From Brienomyrus brachyistius (lineage: Eukaryota; Chordata; Actinopteri; Osteoglossiformes; Mormyridae), in the NCBI RefSeq assembly GCF_023856365.1, contig NW_026042423.1, forward strand, positions 62,001-126,000: a stretch of 64,000 nucleotides of DNA, in the 5' to 3' direction. Within the stretch, counting starts at the first letter, position 1, and the number at the start of each line of letters is the position of its first letter. Below are positions 13,901 through 24,500 of this stretch, piece after piece. The position numbers and the translations under genes are program-made. The notes under the pieces were generated by a model. That model did not search any database, had not been told where the DNA came from, and saw nothing but the letters and a program-made list of their open reading frames with translations.

Positions 13901-16900
13901 GGCCTCATTCCCGCGTCAGTCCCACTGGACTCGTGAAAGACCCTCACAAAAGCCCTCCGTGCGTGCTCTGGGTGCATTTGGCGTAAACACACTGCGGGTC
14001 TGGAATTCTGTATGCTGGTGGGTCTATGTTTAGTACCGCGACTCGCGAGGTACAGGAGAGGCGTGTGGGAAGAGCGTCTCAGTTTGATGTGAGGCTCCCC
14101 CTCTCCGCATCTGCCCACGGAATTGGGGGGGGGGGGGGGTCCTCCTACCTCAATTAAAAGGCAGGAAGGTTTCCAAGGTTCTGGGCATGATGTCACTTTC
14201 TGAGGAGCTTGTTAAGGACTAACACCATGTTTTCCTGCCTTGGCTGGTTGTTCTTGAAGTCGATGTTAATAATCACCGTCATTATTGCTAACAATAATTC
14301 CAGTGTTGTGAACTAAGGAACTGTCTTCAGCCTTATGAAGTGTTTTGAGTTGCCTTTTCTGGAATGTGTTCTCCTTTATAAATCAGAGCAGGATTATGGA
14401 AGCTCTGCCCTGTCACTTTTCCCCAATGCGCTCCTGCTGGTCCATCTAGTCAATGCATTCAATTTATCACTAAGAACCACAATTGCTCATCAGAATCTCT
14501 GTGTCCTGGACTTTAAAAGCATGCGCTCCCATTGTGCTGCTTTGTCTGCGAGGATTGCCTGGCCTGGAGAATGGGGAGATCAGGCTATCAGAGGCTCCTC
14601 CCCTGCACCTCACTGGATGTGGCAGGTTAAGGGGGGTCTTTGTTGTCAGCATAATCTTTCCTGGTATAAAACTCGTGCTCGTACCGGATGATGTGCGGGT
14701 TGAAACCCGCAGTAGCTGAACGGCGTCAAAGCAGCGCTTGGAGCAGATCACCATCGTTTATCATTTCTTTACCTCCTTTTAGTACCAGGTCTTGGCATCG
14801 GAGGCTATCCTCATTCTGATAAGAAAAGCACTCAGCCCAGGGCACTCATCTGAGCGTAAAATGAATGTGTGCCGGGCCTCTGTTCGTAATGATCCGCTTC
14901 TGTCCTGCAGAACACAGTGTTGGGTTAACGGATGAGAGCAGAGTGTAGGGCGAATGGCGGTCAACTCTGCTGGTGTGAGGCAGGTTACAGTGCCGATCGT
15001 GTTCGGGTTCTGGGACTGGTCTTGTTCAGCCTGACGCCGTTCATGATCCTGAGAGTTTGGTTATTGACATGTTGGGTGTTGACCCAGTTATCTTCACATC
15101 TTGGTTGCTCTCCTGCGAAACACTGGGGCCAAATGGTGGCATGATGCCCTTCCAGGTTTGTGAGCTTCCTTCTGAGAAGACGAGAGCTTCCACTGTACCA
15201 GGCTTTTCCTGATCTTGTCCAAAATCTGCCCATCCTCCACAGAACGGTTCGACCACCACTGTCCCTGGGTGGGCAACTGCGTGGGCAGGAGGAACTACCG
15301 CTTCTTCTACATGTTCATCCTCTCGCTGTCCTTCCTCACCATTTTCATCTTTGCCTTCGTCATCACCCACGTCATCCTGCGTAAGTAACCGCTCGCCTCC
15401 CGAACTGGTCAACAGACATTAAGTGGGTCTTGTAATGCCTTTGTTCCCTGTACCTATATATACGAAATGAGAACGAAAGTGTACGATAGGTCTTGAGTGA
15501 TCCCAACATGGTTCCCCTGAAGCACCCATATCTTAACTGAAGGTTGTAGATTCAAATCCCAGTCACCTCTTATCTCCCTGAGCCATGATACTTAACCCCA
15601 GTTCCAACCGAATCTACCGCTGTATCGTTTCATCCTTGGGCTGTGCTCCCGGGGTGGGGGGGACCAACTTTTCTCAGCATTTGTTTATCTTCCCGGTGCT
15701 GGTAACCTTTTGGGCAATTACAGCATTAATAAATTCGTCTAATGTAGCGCGCCGTCTGGCCTGTTGCCATGGCTACTGGTTTTGGGGTAATATCCGGTCC
15801 GCCCCTCGCCTCTTCCCCTCTGTGGTGTGTAAAGAAGGGACGCGTGCGGGAAGTAGAGGGTTCTGTCACCGGTCCCCTGAAGAGCCGTAGATGGCCAGTT
15901 CGGTCAGGGATTCGGGTCCTGAGTCATTGGTGCTGCACCCTCTTACGGGGGCCTTATCTTCTGCATGCGCCCACTGTAAAATGATGTAGAGTCCCAGGCA
16001 ACAGGCCAGAGTGTGTGTTTGACTTTTGACATTGTCCTCTTCTCTTGTACAGGGTCCCAAAGCATGGGCTTCCTCAATGCACTCAAGGACAGCCCTGCCA
16101 GATATCCTTGTCCAACTTGTGGAACTTTGTGTCTGTGTCTGTCCAGCTCAGGCACTTTCCAGGCCACCTGTGGGGTCCATCTGACCCCTGGGTGACCACA
16201 GACCCTGGGTCCCCCTCATATCTCCTCCTTCCTAGGGGGCCTGTACCCCCATACTGTTCTCTATGTTCCTGCTGAGTCAGGAAGGACGTGCACTGTCACG
16301 CCGTGTGCATTCAAAGGGGACGGCTACCTTGAGGGGCTGGAACTGTATGCTGTTCCTTTGGATCACTTTTCCCGTTTAAAATAAAAAAATAAATGATGGG
16401 GAGTCATGTACTGCTCTCAACATGTTGCAGTGCGAATTAGATGTAATTTATCATGTTTATCTCTGCTTAAGGCTTTTCATAGTAAAATGGTTTTATCTTG
16501 AACCTGGAAAACTTGGCATGATCCGGTGTTTTCCAGCCCCTCAGCCGTTTCCTTCCTTCTCTGCCCAAAGATGTGCTTGAGTTTTGTTGACGGCCATCGT
16601 TTCGTTCCCGAGCTCTGACTGGAAGACCAGCAGAGGTCCTGCTGTTTTGGGGGTCCGCTGACTCGCCGGCGTTCACTCACAGCGCACATTTTTATGTCTT
16701 CTTCTTTACCCCTGCATTTTTTTGTGCATATTTATACCTTTTTTTGGTGGGGGGGGTTGAGATTGACTACCCAAGAAGCGTTCCAAAATTAGATGTTCCG
16801 GCAATTTCCTGTGCAGCCCCTGCCGATGTTCTTAAGGATATGAATAGAAGCCCTCCTCAACAGAAAATTACCCTCCCCCCAAATGATGCTGTTAGACAAC

Positions 16901-19900
16901 CATGTGATTCCACACTCCCGCTGCTGTCTTCACTCGACAAGAGCCAGTCTTGTTGACTATCATAGAAGCATCGCATCTGTAGATGTAATGTCAATCCGGT
17001 GCATGACGCCTTAACAGCAGATGACTAGGCATGCAGGATACTGGCTGCGTCTGTCTGTCTGTCTCGCTGTGTGTGTCTCTCTGTGTCTGGGTGATTGTGT
17101 GCTCCGCTCCCAGTGTTTTGGAATCTCTCCCAGTTTGTGCGTCTGTTCCTCTATGCCTTCCCCGTTGACGCGTCCTTAACTCTGCGGCACCGTGTTGGAG
17201 GTGGTGGTCTGCTTCTTCTCCGTGTGGTCCATCGTGGGCCTGTCCGGATTCCACACCTACCTGATAAGCTCCAATCAGACCACGAACGAAGACGTGAGTG
17301 CCACCTGGTGTTCTCTGGTCAAATTACGGGTTGCAATTACAGCGAGGGCTGTGCGTTAACCTGTAATGTAAATCTGTAATTACAGGGTTAGAAAGGTACC
17401 CACAAGACTCGCATAAGATTTTTTTATTCAAACTGTATTCAGCTGTATTGCAATTACAGATGACCATTTTTTTATTTAGTGCTTTCTGTGACTAATATTA
17501 CTGTGACTGAATAAATAGTCCTTTGTATTATATAGAAATTTTCTCAAATGATTTTTCTCTCTCCTGACCCCCGTCCCAGATTAAGGGATCATGGTCATCG
17601 AAACGGGGGAAGGACAACTATAATCCTTACAGCTACGGAAATATTTTCAGTAACTGCTGCGCTGCTCTTTGTGGACCACTGCCACCCAGGTAATTCTCAC
17701 AGCCAGGTGACCTGTAGGGGGCGCCAATGGGCCGTTCTTCCCCTCCAGTGTCGGCATGTACAGACGAGTTCACAGTCGGGTCACTGGAGTGGTGACCTGT
17801 CAGTTTGCTGATGCTGCGGGAACTGAGCTCGACCAATCAGCATTATTAATGGCTCAGCGTTGTTTTTAGTGCGCCAATTAAATGGGGTGCCCGACCAGTA
17901 GCAGGTGGATGTTTGTTTTTGAAAACAAGAGCAGCCCAAACAGCCTTACAGTGCCCCTGTAGACGGAGCCTTCGTGGAGAATCATCACATCGTCCCATAA
18001 GTGAGCATGTGAAGCACTTAACGCTACACAGGCAGAGAGATTCGGTGTCGCCGACGACATCAACCCCCGAGGTTATTTCTCACCTTTTCCCAAAAAAAGA
18101 AACAAAATGCTGTCTCCCCCCCACGGCTGAAGGTGCCTGGTGTTTATGTGCTTTCCTGAGAGACTATCAGGTTACCCTACCCCGGGAGTAAAACTATACT
18201 CGCAGTGCTCAGGTGGCCAAACAAGTGCCCTTCTATCTGGCCATTTTCTCGAGCGCCTCACCGTGGGAACACTGTAGGACTTAAAGGGTCATTAATGGTC
18301 ATTAACACGCACAGGTGGGTCGTATGATGCTGGTAAGCATGATCTCACTCCAGTTTGTAAAATGAGGCCCCTGCTTAGCTTTCCACGCACACACACATAC
18401 ACACGCACAGACCTGTACGCATTTCTTTCTGGGGGCCATCTGTTCATTTCTATAGGAAAAACCAAAATCCAAAAATGACAGCCTTAACCCCCCACCCAGC
18501 CCTAACAACCATAAGTAACCAAACAAAATACAAGACTTTTGGCATTTTCCGTTTTTTGATTGCGTTGAAGGATTTTTATAAATCTGAGATTACGCCAACC
18601 AGAAAAATGGTGCCCATAATGTCAAAATAAGATTTTTATAACGTCGATGTGATGTATACCTGAACCACACATACAGGCACTGGAGGCGCATTGGGCCGTG
18701 ATTGACCATTTTTTATTTTTTTAGATGGCTGAGCTTGTAGTTCTAATGACTGTGACCTCGATCCCCTCTTTTTCCCCAGTCTAATCGACAGGAGGGGCTT
18801 CGTCCAGCCAGACACGCCCCAGCCCACCCCTCCGACCAATGGGATCACCATGTACGGGGCCACGCAGTCACAGAGCCATATGGTGAGTTTTGCTTCTCCC
18901 TCCTGCTGTGGACCAGCATACCACCACTTGAGCCACCTCAACCTCTTCATTTCTTCTTTTGACCCCACCGATCTTCACCGACGCCCCTTGTGCAGCCCGT
19001 TCCCGAAAATAAATAAACCCGTCAGACTCGCGGGGTCACGTATGTCTAGATAAGCCAGCCGTAAGCGAAAGGGCTCATCAGCTCAAGGTCGGGCGGGTTA
19101 TTCGCATATCTGCTACCTTTGTGCCCCGATGGAGAGCGATGTACGCGGCGAAGACATGTGGCGCTCTGCTGCACGACTGTGACACCGTTCCCTGCCCATT
19201 CTTACGGGGGGGGGGGGGGGGAAGGCATGAGGGAGAGAAATTGGCATGTGGGAAGGGGAGAGTGGAAAGCAGGTAGAGGGAGAGGGATGGAAAGGGGCAG
19301 AAACAGGAGGAGAGGAGGGGTTGGACAGAAAGGGAGAGGGGGGAAGGTGTCTGAAACAGGTCGAAATGCACTGTCACCTTGGGATCACATGCAACAAATC
19401 TTATTTTCTGATTGGCTGGTAGGTGGCTATTAACTCTGTGTAACTCGGGTCAGCTATGAACTCCTCCTGCCTGTGCATCGTGCAATAATTCTATATAGCA
19501 GGACACCTTGGGGGTGTTTTCCCTGACTACTTAGCGTGAGAAACGCGAGGTGTGGCGTGTGAACAGATGTGAAATGCGTGTGAGCTCTGATTTTACTTAT
19601 TTGACCTGGGACATGCTTATAATTCATAAATAAATCTGGCCGGCAGATCGATCTTTCATTTTCCACGTAATATGTAACGATGTATCGTTATCCCGCTAAT
19701 AAGCTCTGGCACGTTTCACCGCCGGCACCGATGGGAGACGTAGGCAAAAGGTATTCAGTCTTATTGAAGTACAAAAATAATACCATCTGCTCTCTATTTT
19801 CTGCTCCTCCGCGTAGCTTCCATGCTAGCGCTGGTGCTTGTGGTCAAACAAACAGCAAGTTTATCACTGCAACCGCCGCCTCAGTAGTGCCTCCGAGGCA

Positions 19901-21947
19901 CTGAATCGGAGTTCCGATGAGTTTCGGTGATCTCGCTCACACACACTTGCTTACACATACACACCAGTTCTCACAGTCCAATGGATTGTCTCTGGGCATA
20001 TGTTTTCCTCCGGGCCTCTGATATGTTTGTGTAACGTTACGTTAGACAGCCAGTCTGCCTACGTGTGTTTATTAGCTCACAGGCGCTAAGATTTACCATT
20101 TGGATATTGGAATCCGGCTGACATATAATACATTTTTCAATCCTCGATAGTATTGGAGCATTTGGCGCCGTACCCAGCCCTAGTCTCAAGGCTGAACGGG
20201 GTATGATGTGACATTGGTGGGGGGGGGCGGGATTTTGTCACTGATTTACAACGTTTTCACAATGTTCTGCACGCCGCATTCCCCTAGTCCACTTGCCATG
20301 GCAACCACTTCCACGTGACCAAGGCTCTGATTTGTCGGTGTGACACGTAACTTAGGGAAACGTGACACCTCTCTGTGGAGGGGGGCGTGGTGACCGTAAA
20401 TAATGGTGACAGTAGTCCTTTCCCATTGCTGGGCACCATGACCTTCAGCCACAGTAAGTTCTGAGTAAAAGATGCATGCCTGTCTAACCCCCCCCCACTC
20501 CCCAAAAGGCTGCTGGGACCGTCTTTAAGAATAACACCCTGTCTTGGGGGCTTACGGTGTGGCTTATGTGTGTTACAGTCATTCAAGGCTCGCTGGGATT
20601 TAACAGGGGCAGGAGAAGCTCGAGGCTCAGATAAGGCTCCGAATGTTCCATGCGCGTCTGTTCGAGGGCAAAAGGGGGCCGTCAGTGACAGCGTCTCGGC
20701 CCACGGGGGCTAATTGAATTGCATTTGCCTCGTTAACTCCACCGCCATGTCCTTACACGGTCCTGAAGACCGCCTTTGTTCAGAGACCTGGCACCTGCCC
20801 CTGCGCTGCCGTGCTGCGGCGTATTTCATTCACGCGCAGTAGTTCCGTGCGGTCGTACGCGGCCTTCCAAGGTCGCCGTGGTTACCAGCCATGTCAGCTT
20901 TCATTGGCCGAGTCTGAGGGGGTGGCTGACGTTTGAGCTGGACAGACGGTGTGCGAGCTGGCTGATGAGTAAGACGGCAGTCACACCGCCGTGGAGGCTG
21001 CAGCCGTGCGCGCGCGTGTTCATCGCCCCTGCTCTTGTCTGCCCACTAGTGGCACCATGAGTAAATTGACACTCCAGCCTCTCCTGCCCAGCTCGCTCAT
21101 CCTCATGGCTTCTCGGTCAGCCTGCTGAAGTCCAGTCAAACCTCCGGTTTTCTTTCTTTCCTCCCAACTTGCCTTATGGTTAATGCATTTTAATTGTACC
21201 AATGTGTATTTTTGGATTTTGAATAAATTTTTTTGCATTTTGAAACGTAGGATTCCATTGCTGTGTTCCAGACAGGCCATGTGTAATGGAGTAACATCCT
21301 CTAATGGGAGATTCTGTCTTGCTGACTGATTTGTGCCAGATGATCGCTATAACTCTACTTGGTTGAATGTTTTTGGCTGTTGCCAGTCTAACCGGTTACT
21401 AACTACTGTTTTCCTTTCTCTTCCTTCATTTGCCCCCCACCCCCCCCCCTCTCTGCCCCTGGTTCTTCTTACCCCGTCCTTGTGTTGCATACCCTAATTC
21501 CATCATGCATCCCCCCCCCCCCCGCTGCCCCGCCCCCGCCTTCAGTGTGACCAAGACCAGTGCATTCAGAGCACCAAATTCGTTTTGCAGGCCGCCGCCA
21601 CGCCCTTGCTGCAGAGCGATCCCGTCGTCATGGGCGACGAGCCCTCGCTGCCGGGCCGGACCTCGCTGGGCACAGCATGCACCGCGCTGCCCCTGGCCCA
21701 GCCCACACCCCCGACCTCCACGCCCAGCCTGAGCTGTGACACAGATATGCTGCCCCTGCGTGGCGACCACATCCCAGAGGCCCACCACCACTTCCTGACC
21801 CCGGAAGAGGCGCCGTCGCCCCCTGGCATGCTGCCCTGCGGCAGCCCGCTGGGTCACAGCCACACCATGCCCTTCTACAACCCTGCCAGCCAGGACTCCC
21901 TGCACGAGGACTCCGTCCGGGGGCTGGTGAAGCTCAGCTCTGTCTAG
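7806..21947 (+). CDS. zdhhc14: zdhhc14, palmitoyltransferase ZDHHC14 (exons 2-9; exon 1 outside window)
   Basis: DHHC-family enzyme that transfers palmitate from acyl-CoA to cysteines of target proteins at Golgi/plasma membranes. Eight exons join in one frame: 7806-7966, 13411-13569, 15243-15380, 16053-16101, 17191-17293, 17580-17689, 18780-18882, 21546-21947. They give 407 residues after a split first codon, about what remains of the 488-residue human protein once the exon-1 part is removed. Seen: a membrane segment in the first exon, a cysteine-rich domain with the catalytic DHHC at 15251-15262, further membrane segments in the exons at 15243 and 17191, a TTxE motif (TTNE) before 17293, a PaCCT-like NPYSYGNIF stretch in the exon at 17580, and a C-terminal class I PDZ ligand (LSSV). 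The tail resembles ZDHHC14 rather than ZDHHC9 or ZDHHC18 as I recall them. All introns are GT-AG except one AT-AC intron. The first exon, with the start codon and first membrane segment, is not in the window. Confidence 0.93.
9200..9320 (+). repeat. CT-rich simple repeat (tctc/tctg)
   Basis: Long polypyrimidine tract of degenerate TCTC and TCTG units inside a zdhhc14 intron, with no coding potential. Confidence 0.8.
11337..11480 (+). mobile_element. tRNA-derived SINE fragment
   Basis: A-box-like agtggctcagcagg and B-box-like gtgggttcaaatccc lie about 40 nt apart, followed by the ccttgagcatgggcc tail seen in several fish SINEs. Ends are approximate. Confidence 0.65.
12738..12815 (-). mobile_element. 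tRNA-derived SINE fragment (minus strand)
   Basis: On the minus strand the B-box-like gtgggttcaaatccc is preceded by a degraded tRNA-like head. Short and truncated; ends approximate. Confidence 0.5.
13411..13569 (+). CDS. zdhhc14: zdhhc14 coding exon 3 (cysteine-rich domain, first half)
   Basis: A long T-rich tract ends in ctacag at 13405-13410; donor gtgagt starts at 13570. The exon encodes [10 protein letters not shown] through CSLCDNCV, with the zinc-binding pattern CFTC...HCSLCDNC of the DHHC cysteine-rich domain. Phases 1 in and 1 out match the neighbouring exons. Confidence 0.95.
13570..15242 (+). other. zdhhc14 intron 3
   Basis: No gene recognised. Contains a G run at about 14126-14139. 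Open frames here lack family resemblance and end at random. Confidence 0.7.
15243..15380 (+). CDS. zdhhc14: zdhhc14 coding exon 4 (catalytic DHHC)
   Basis: Acceptor ctccacag ends at 15242, donor gtaagt starts at 15381. It encodes [13 protein letters not shown], carrying the catalytic Asp-His-His-Cys, then the hydrophobic third membrane span [19 protein letters not shown]. Confidence 0.96.
15381..16052 (+). other. zdhhc14 intron 4 with a SINE fragment
   Basis: GT-AG intron. Around 15515-15620 there is a degraded tRNA-SINE piece with a B-box-like gattcaaatccc followed by a typical fish SINE tail. No gene seen. Confidence 0.6.
16053..16101 (+). CDS. zdhhc14: zdhhc14 coding exon 5, followed by an AT-AC intron
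   Basis: A 49-nt exon after acceptor ttgtacag, encoding [15 protein letters not shown] between split codons. There is no GT at the homology-defined end (16101); the next bases are ATATCCTTG, the U12-type AT-AC donor consensus. Its junction with the exon at 17191 restores the family sequence (DSPAS then VLEVVV). Confidence 0.93.
16102..17190 (+). other. zdhhc14: U12-type AT-AC intron of zdhhc14
   Basis: Donor ATATCCTTG at 16102-16110, branch-site match TCCTTAAC at 17173-17180, and acceptor ending in AC at 17189-17190, about 11 nt after the branch region. These three elements fit the minor (U11/U12/U4atac/U6atac) spliceosome consensus. Splicing here keeps the protein frame, which no nearby GT-AG pair would do at the same exon ends. 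Intron length is 1089 bp. Confidence 0.92.
17191..17293 (+). CDS. zdhhc14: zdhhc14 coding exon 6
   Basis: Starts after the AC acceptor at 17190 and ends before gtgagt at 17294. It encodes the fourth membrane span ([19 protein letters not shown]) and the TTxE motif TTNE near its end, a conserved feature of DHHC enzymes. Confidence 0.95.
17580..17689 (+). CDS. zdhhc14: zdhhc14 coding exon 7 (PaCCT region)
   Basis: Acceptor cccag ends at 17579, donor gtaatt starts at 17690. It encodes [20 protein letters not shown] and the following [17 protein letters not shown], the conserved cytosolic region after the last membrane span. Confidence 0.95.
17690..18779 (+). other. zdhhc14 intron 7
   Basis: GT-AG intron with no recognised gene. 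It includes a short AC-rich stretch near 18390-18410. Confidence 0.7.
18780..18882 (+). CDS. zdhhc14: zdhhc14 coding exon 8
   Basis: Acceptor tttccccag ends at 18779, donor gtgagt starts at 18883. It encodes [20 protein letters not shown] and then [14 protein letters not shown], part of the cytosolic C-terminal tail. Confidence 0.94.
18883..21545 (+). other. zdhhc14 intron 8
   Basis: GT-AG intron. Contains a G run (about 19206-19220) followed by a purine-rich G/A tract to 19350, a probable non-autonomous transposon relic (19660-20190), and C-rich sequence before the final exon. No gene recognised. Confidence 0.65.
19660..20190. mobile_element. Probable non-autonomous transposon relic
   Basis: Contains aacgatgtatcgttat near 19677, and on the minus strand begins with a ctagggctgggtacggcgcc-type terminus near 20185. 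This kind of end recurs in dispersed teleost repeats. No open frame, and no clear partner terminus found by eye. Confidence 0.35.
21546..21947 (+). CDS. zdhhc14: zdhhc14 last coding exon
   Basis: Acceptor ccttcag ends at 21545 and TAG lies at 21945-21947. It encodes [15 protein letters not shown], a proline/serine-rich tail, and the conserved end [20 protein letters not shown] fits a class I PDZ ligand (Ser at -2, Val at 0). A second in-frame acceptor, ttttgcag ending at 21590, would remove exactly 15 codons. Confidence 0.95.
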   Translation, partial: CDQDQCIQSTKFVLQAAATPLLQSDPVVMGDEPSLPGRTSLGTACTALPLAQPTPPTSTPSLSCDTDMLPLRGDHIPEAHHHFLTPEEAPSPPGMLPCGSPLGHSHTMPFYNPASQDSLHEDSVRGLVKLSSV

Positions 21948-23290
21948 CCTTCCGCCACCTCCATCCACCCCATGCTACGCCCGCAGACACCCCCCTTCGG
22001 CCCAAATCAGCGCCCCCTTGCCAAAGCCCCATCTCACCAGACTGAGCCCCACTCAGCCAATACACTGCCAGTCCTCCCGGTCACACGGGTGGGGTGGGAA
22101 TGTCAGTGGGTCAGCTAGATGACCCTAAACTCGCCCCTCCCATGTCTGCCGGGACCCGGATGTCGGCTCTGGGTCCCCCGGAAGGAGGGATGAAAGTGGC
22201 GATTCCAACTGTGGACAGCAAGTGGCGCTGTACCCTATGAGCAGCGGTCAGAAGTGTAAAGCGATGCCATGCTGCTCTCCCCAAACGCCCCCTTTCTGTG
22301 ATGGATCTGGTGATGCTCTTTTATAACCCCCCCCCATGGCCGTTCTTTTGTTTTGTAATCTCTTGTTTCTCTTGACAAATGATACCCTTTGCCTTTTCTA
22401 GCTGCGATTTTTCGTGGAGTGTCAAAGGTGATTCCGATAACTGCCGATACTGTGTTGTGTTGCATATCACTTATCCCGCCCCTCCATGTTTAATCGCGAT
22501 ATGGTATTGTCGTGTGCCATACCGGGACTGTGACCCACCCCTACACACTTGTTATATTTCCTGTGGATATTAATAAAAAAAAAAAAAACACGCAACTTTT
22601 TATTGCCAAACTACTCCAGTGGCATTGTGGAGTCTCTGAATTAAAGCGTCATCTGGCCCTCGTGACTGACCGGGGTTGAACCCCGCCGTCAAGGCACTGC
22701 TGCTGCTGCTTACGGAGTCGGGGTCGCGCATAGGAGATGCTGCTCTTGGGTTTTGCGTTTTTCTGCACCCTAGCAGAGCCATGGAGTGCTGGAATCTTCC
22801 GCTGCAGCCGCCGTCGGTCGGTGGCAGGTTCTGCTGCGTATTTTGGTCTCTATGCTGCACTTGGGTGGGTTTGTTTCTGGAATCCCACTCAAAAGGTCAC
22901 GCCCCTCCCTCCCCCAGTGTAGTGACTGTCTCTGGCCAGCAGGGGGCCCAGCACAGATGCATGGTTTAGTGGTGGTGAATGCTGCCACAGCACCAAACTA
23001 ATGCATTATTTTAAACCAGTTGCATTTCTATGGAGCGTGTTCTCCTACTTTAAATTATACTGTAAATGATCATTTGAATGACATTTTATAAATAATCGTT
23101 TAAATGACGATTTAAATTATTATTTAAATCATTTAAATGACATTTATTTATTGAATGTCCTGTGGCTGACCAAATTATGCGTGTAGAAGCATGTTTTTAC
23201 AAGTTACAAGGGCTGTTTTTATTTTACCAAAAGCCCCAGTTTGCATACTGATTATTTGTTGAATTTTATGTAAATAAACTCTCTTTTTTT
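21948..23290 (+). other. zdhhc14: zdhhc14 3' UTR (probable)
   Basis: Sequence after the stop without a recognisable gene. Two AATAAA candidates: about 22571, inside an A-rich tract, and 23273-23278 (taaataaactct), which has a T-rich element directly downstream and is my preferred end. The interval includes an AT-rich patch (23040-23150) of repeated att/aaat motifs, and 22490-22550 resembles the terminus of a dispersed fish repeat. Confidence 0.55.
23273..23278 (+). terminator. zdhhc14: Candidate polyadenylation signal AATAAA for zdhhc14
   Basis: Canonical AATAAA followed within 10-20 nt by a T-rich stretch. It is the most convincing poly(A) signal downstream of the stop codon; transcript data would be needed to choose between it and the one near 22571. 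Confidence 0.5.
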
Positions 23291-24329
23291 TGCTTAACTT
23301 ACCACTTCATATTAATTCATCTGGTCACAAACCGAAGCTGGTGTCCTCATGCCTTTTGTGCCTTTTGTGCTTTTGATGTTCATGCTTGCAGTTGCTTTTC
23401 TTCACCTGTAGATGGCGACCGACTTTGCTTAATGAGATTGTAAGGTATCCTAGCGTTCATGCAGTTTTAGTACTGAAAGGATTGGCTTCACAACTATAAT
23501 TCATGACCTGCACCTTTAAATGATGTGTGCCTATGTCTGGGTTATTGGTAAGACCCCCTCATATGTGAGTGTTGTGGAGAATCTCGAAGGCAATCGCTCA
23601 GAAATCATGCTATAGTTCTGTCTCATTGTGGACATGCCTGGGTTAATTTCACCATCTCCGTCCACCTGTTTAGGACCACAGTGTTTGTGGGATGCTGATA
23701 GGAGCATGGAGGAGACCTTGCTTAGTTCCAGCACAGGTGGACCGGTCCAACTTGAAGGCAGCCTTCACTGTCCCACAGCACCTGGACATGGGATCCTCCT
23801 GTCAGTGGCTTCCTTAGCCTACGGAAAGCCCCTCGTTTTCTGCTCGCCTCCCTCAGTGGAACAGATGGCAGTCTGGAGGAGATGCAGGCCAAACTAAAGA
23901 AGTGACACAGGTGTCACTCAGACGTGTGGGTGACAAGTGATCGCAACGGCATTAAGTAGGATTAGACAGACCGGTGAGCAGCAAAGTTTGGCATGAAGTG
24001 GGCCACTGGCATCCGCTAATGCCATTCCTACTGACGCTTATGTCATAGGTCATGTGACGCATCACATGGAATCCCAGGGCCAGAGTCCTTTGGGGGTAGG
24101 TCAACCTTCAGGAGATCAAGAAGCAGAGAGCCAAAGGTACTTAAATTACAAAGTGAAATCCAGTACAGGAAATCTGCTTCCCAGTCCCATGTGGGGAAGC
24201 CCACTAACTGCTATGTTTTAAGATGTAAGCCCTTCATCTAAAATCTGATCATATGTCATTGTAATGTTATACAATTATTATACTATTTGGGGGATTTTTC
24301 AGTACAATATCTGCAATTGTGGGTGGAAT

Positions 24330-24500
24330 GGTGACTATGAGGCTAGGGGATCAGTGCTAGCAATCGGAAGGTTTCTGGTTCGAATCCCATGAATGCTATG
24401 TGTGATTCTACTCTGTTGAGCCCTTGGGCAAGGCCCTTAACCTGCAGTTGCTTTGTCTTGGTTATGACGTTAATCTGCATCCAGCCCTGTAAGTAGGTCC
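24330..24500 (+). mobile_element. tRNA-derived SINE
   Basis: B-box-like tctggttcgaatccc at about 24373, with an A-box-like region upstream and the downstream tail ttgggcaaggcccttaacct, a recognisable fish SINE core. The 3' end near 24500 is approximate. Confidence 0.75.

Noticed and set aside
14650..14720. tRNA-like gtgcgggttgaaacccgc
   Set aside because: A hairpin-like match only; no cloverleaf or A box found.
21426..21968. 180-residue minus-strand frame
   Set aside because: Shadow of the GC-rich last exon of zdhhc14 on the plus strand.
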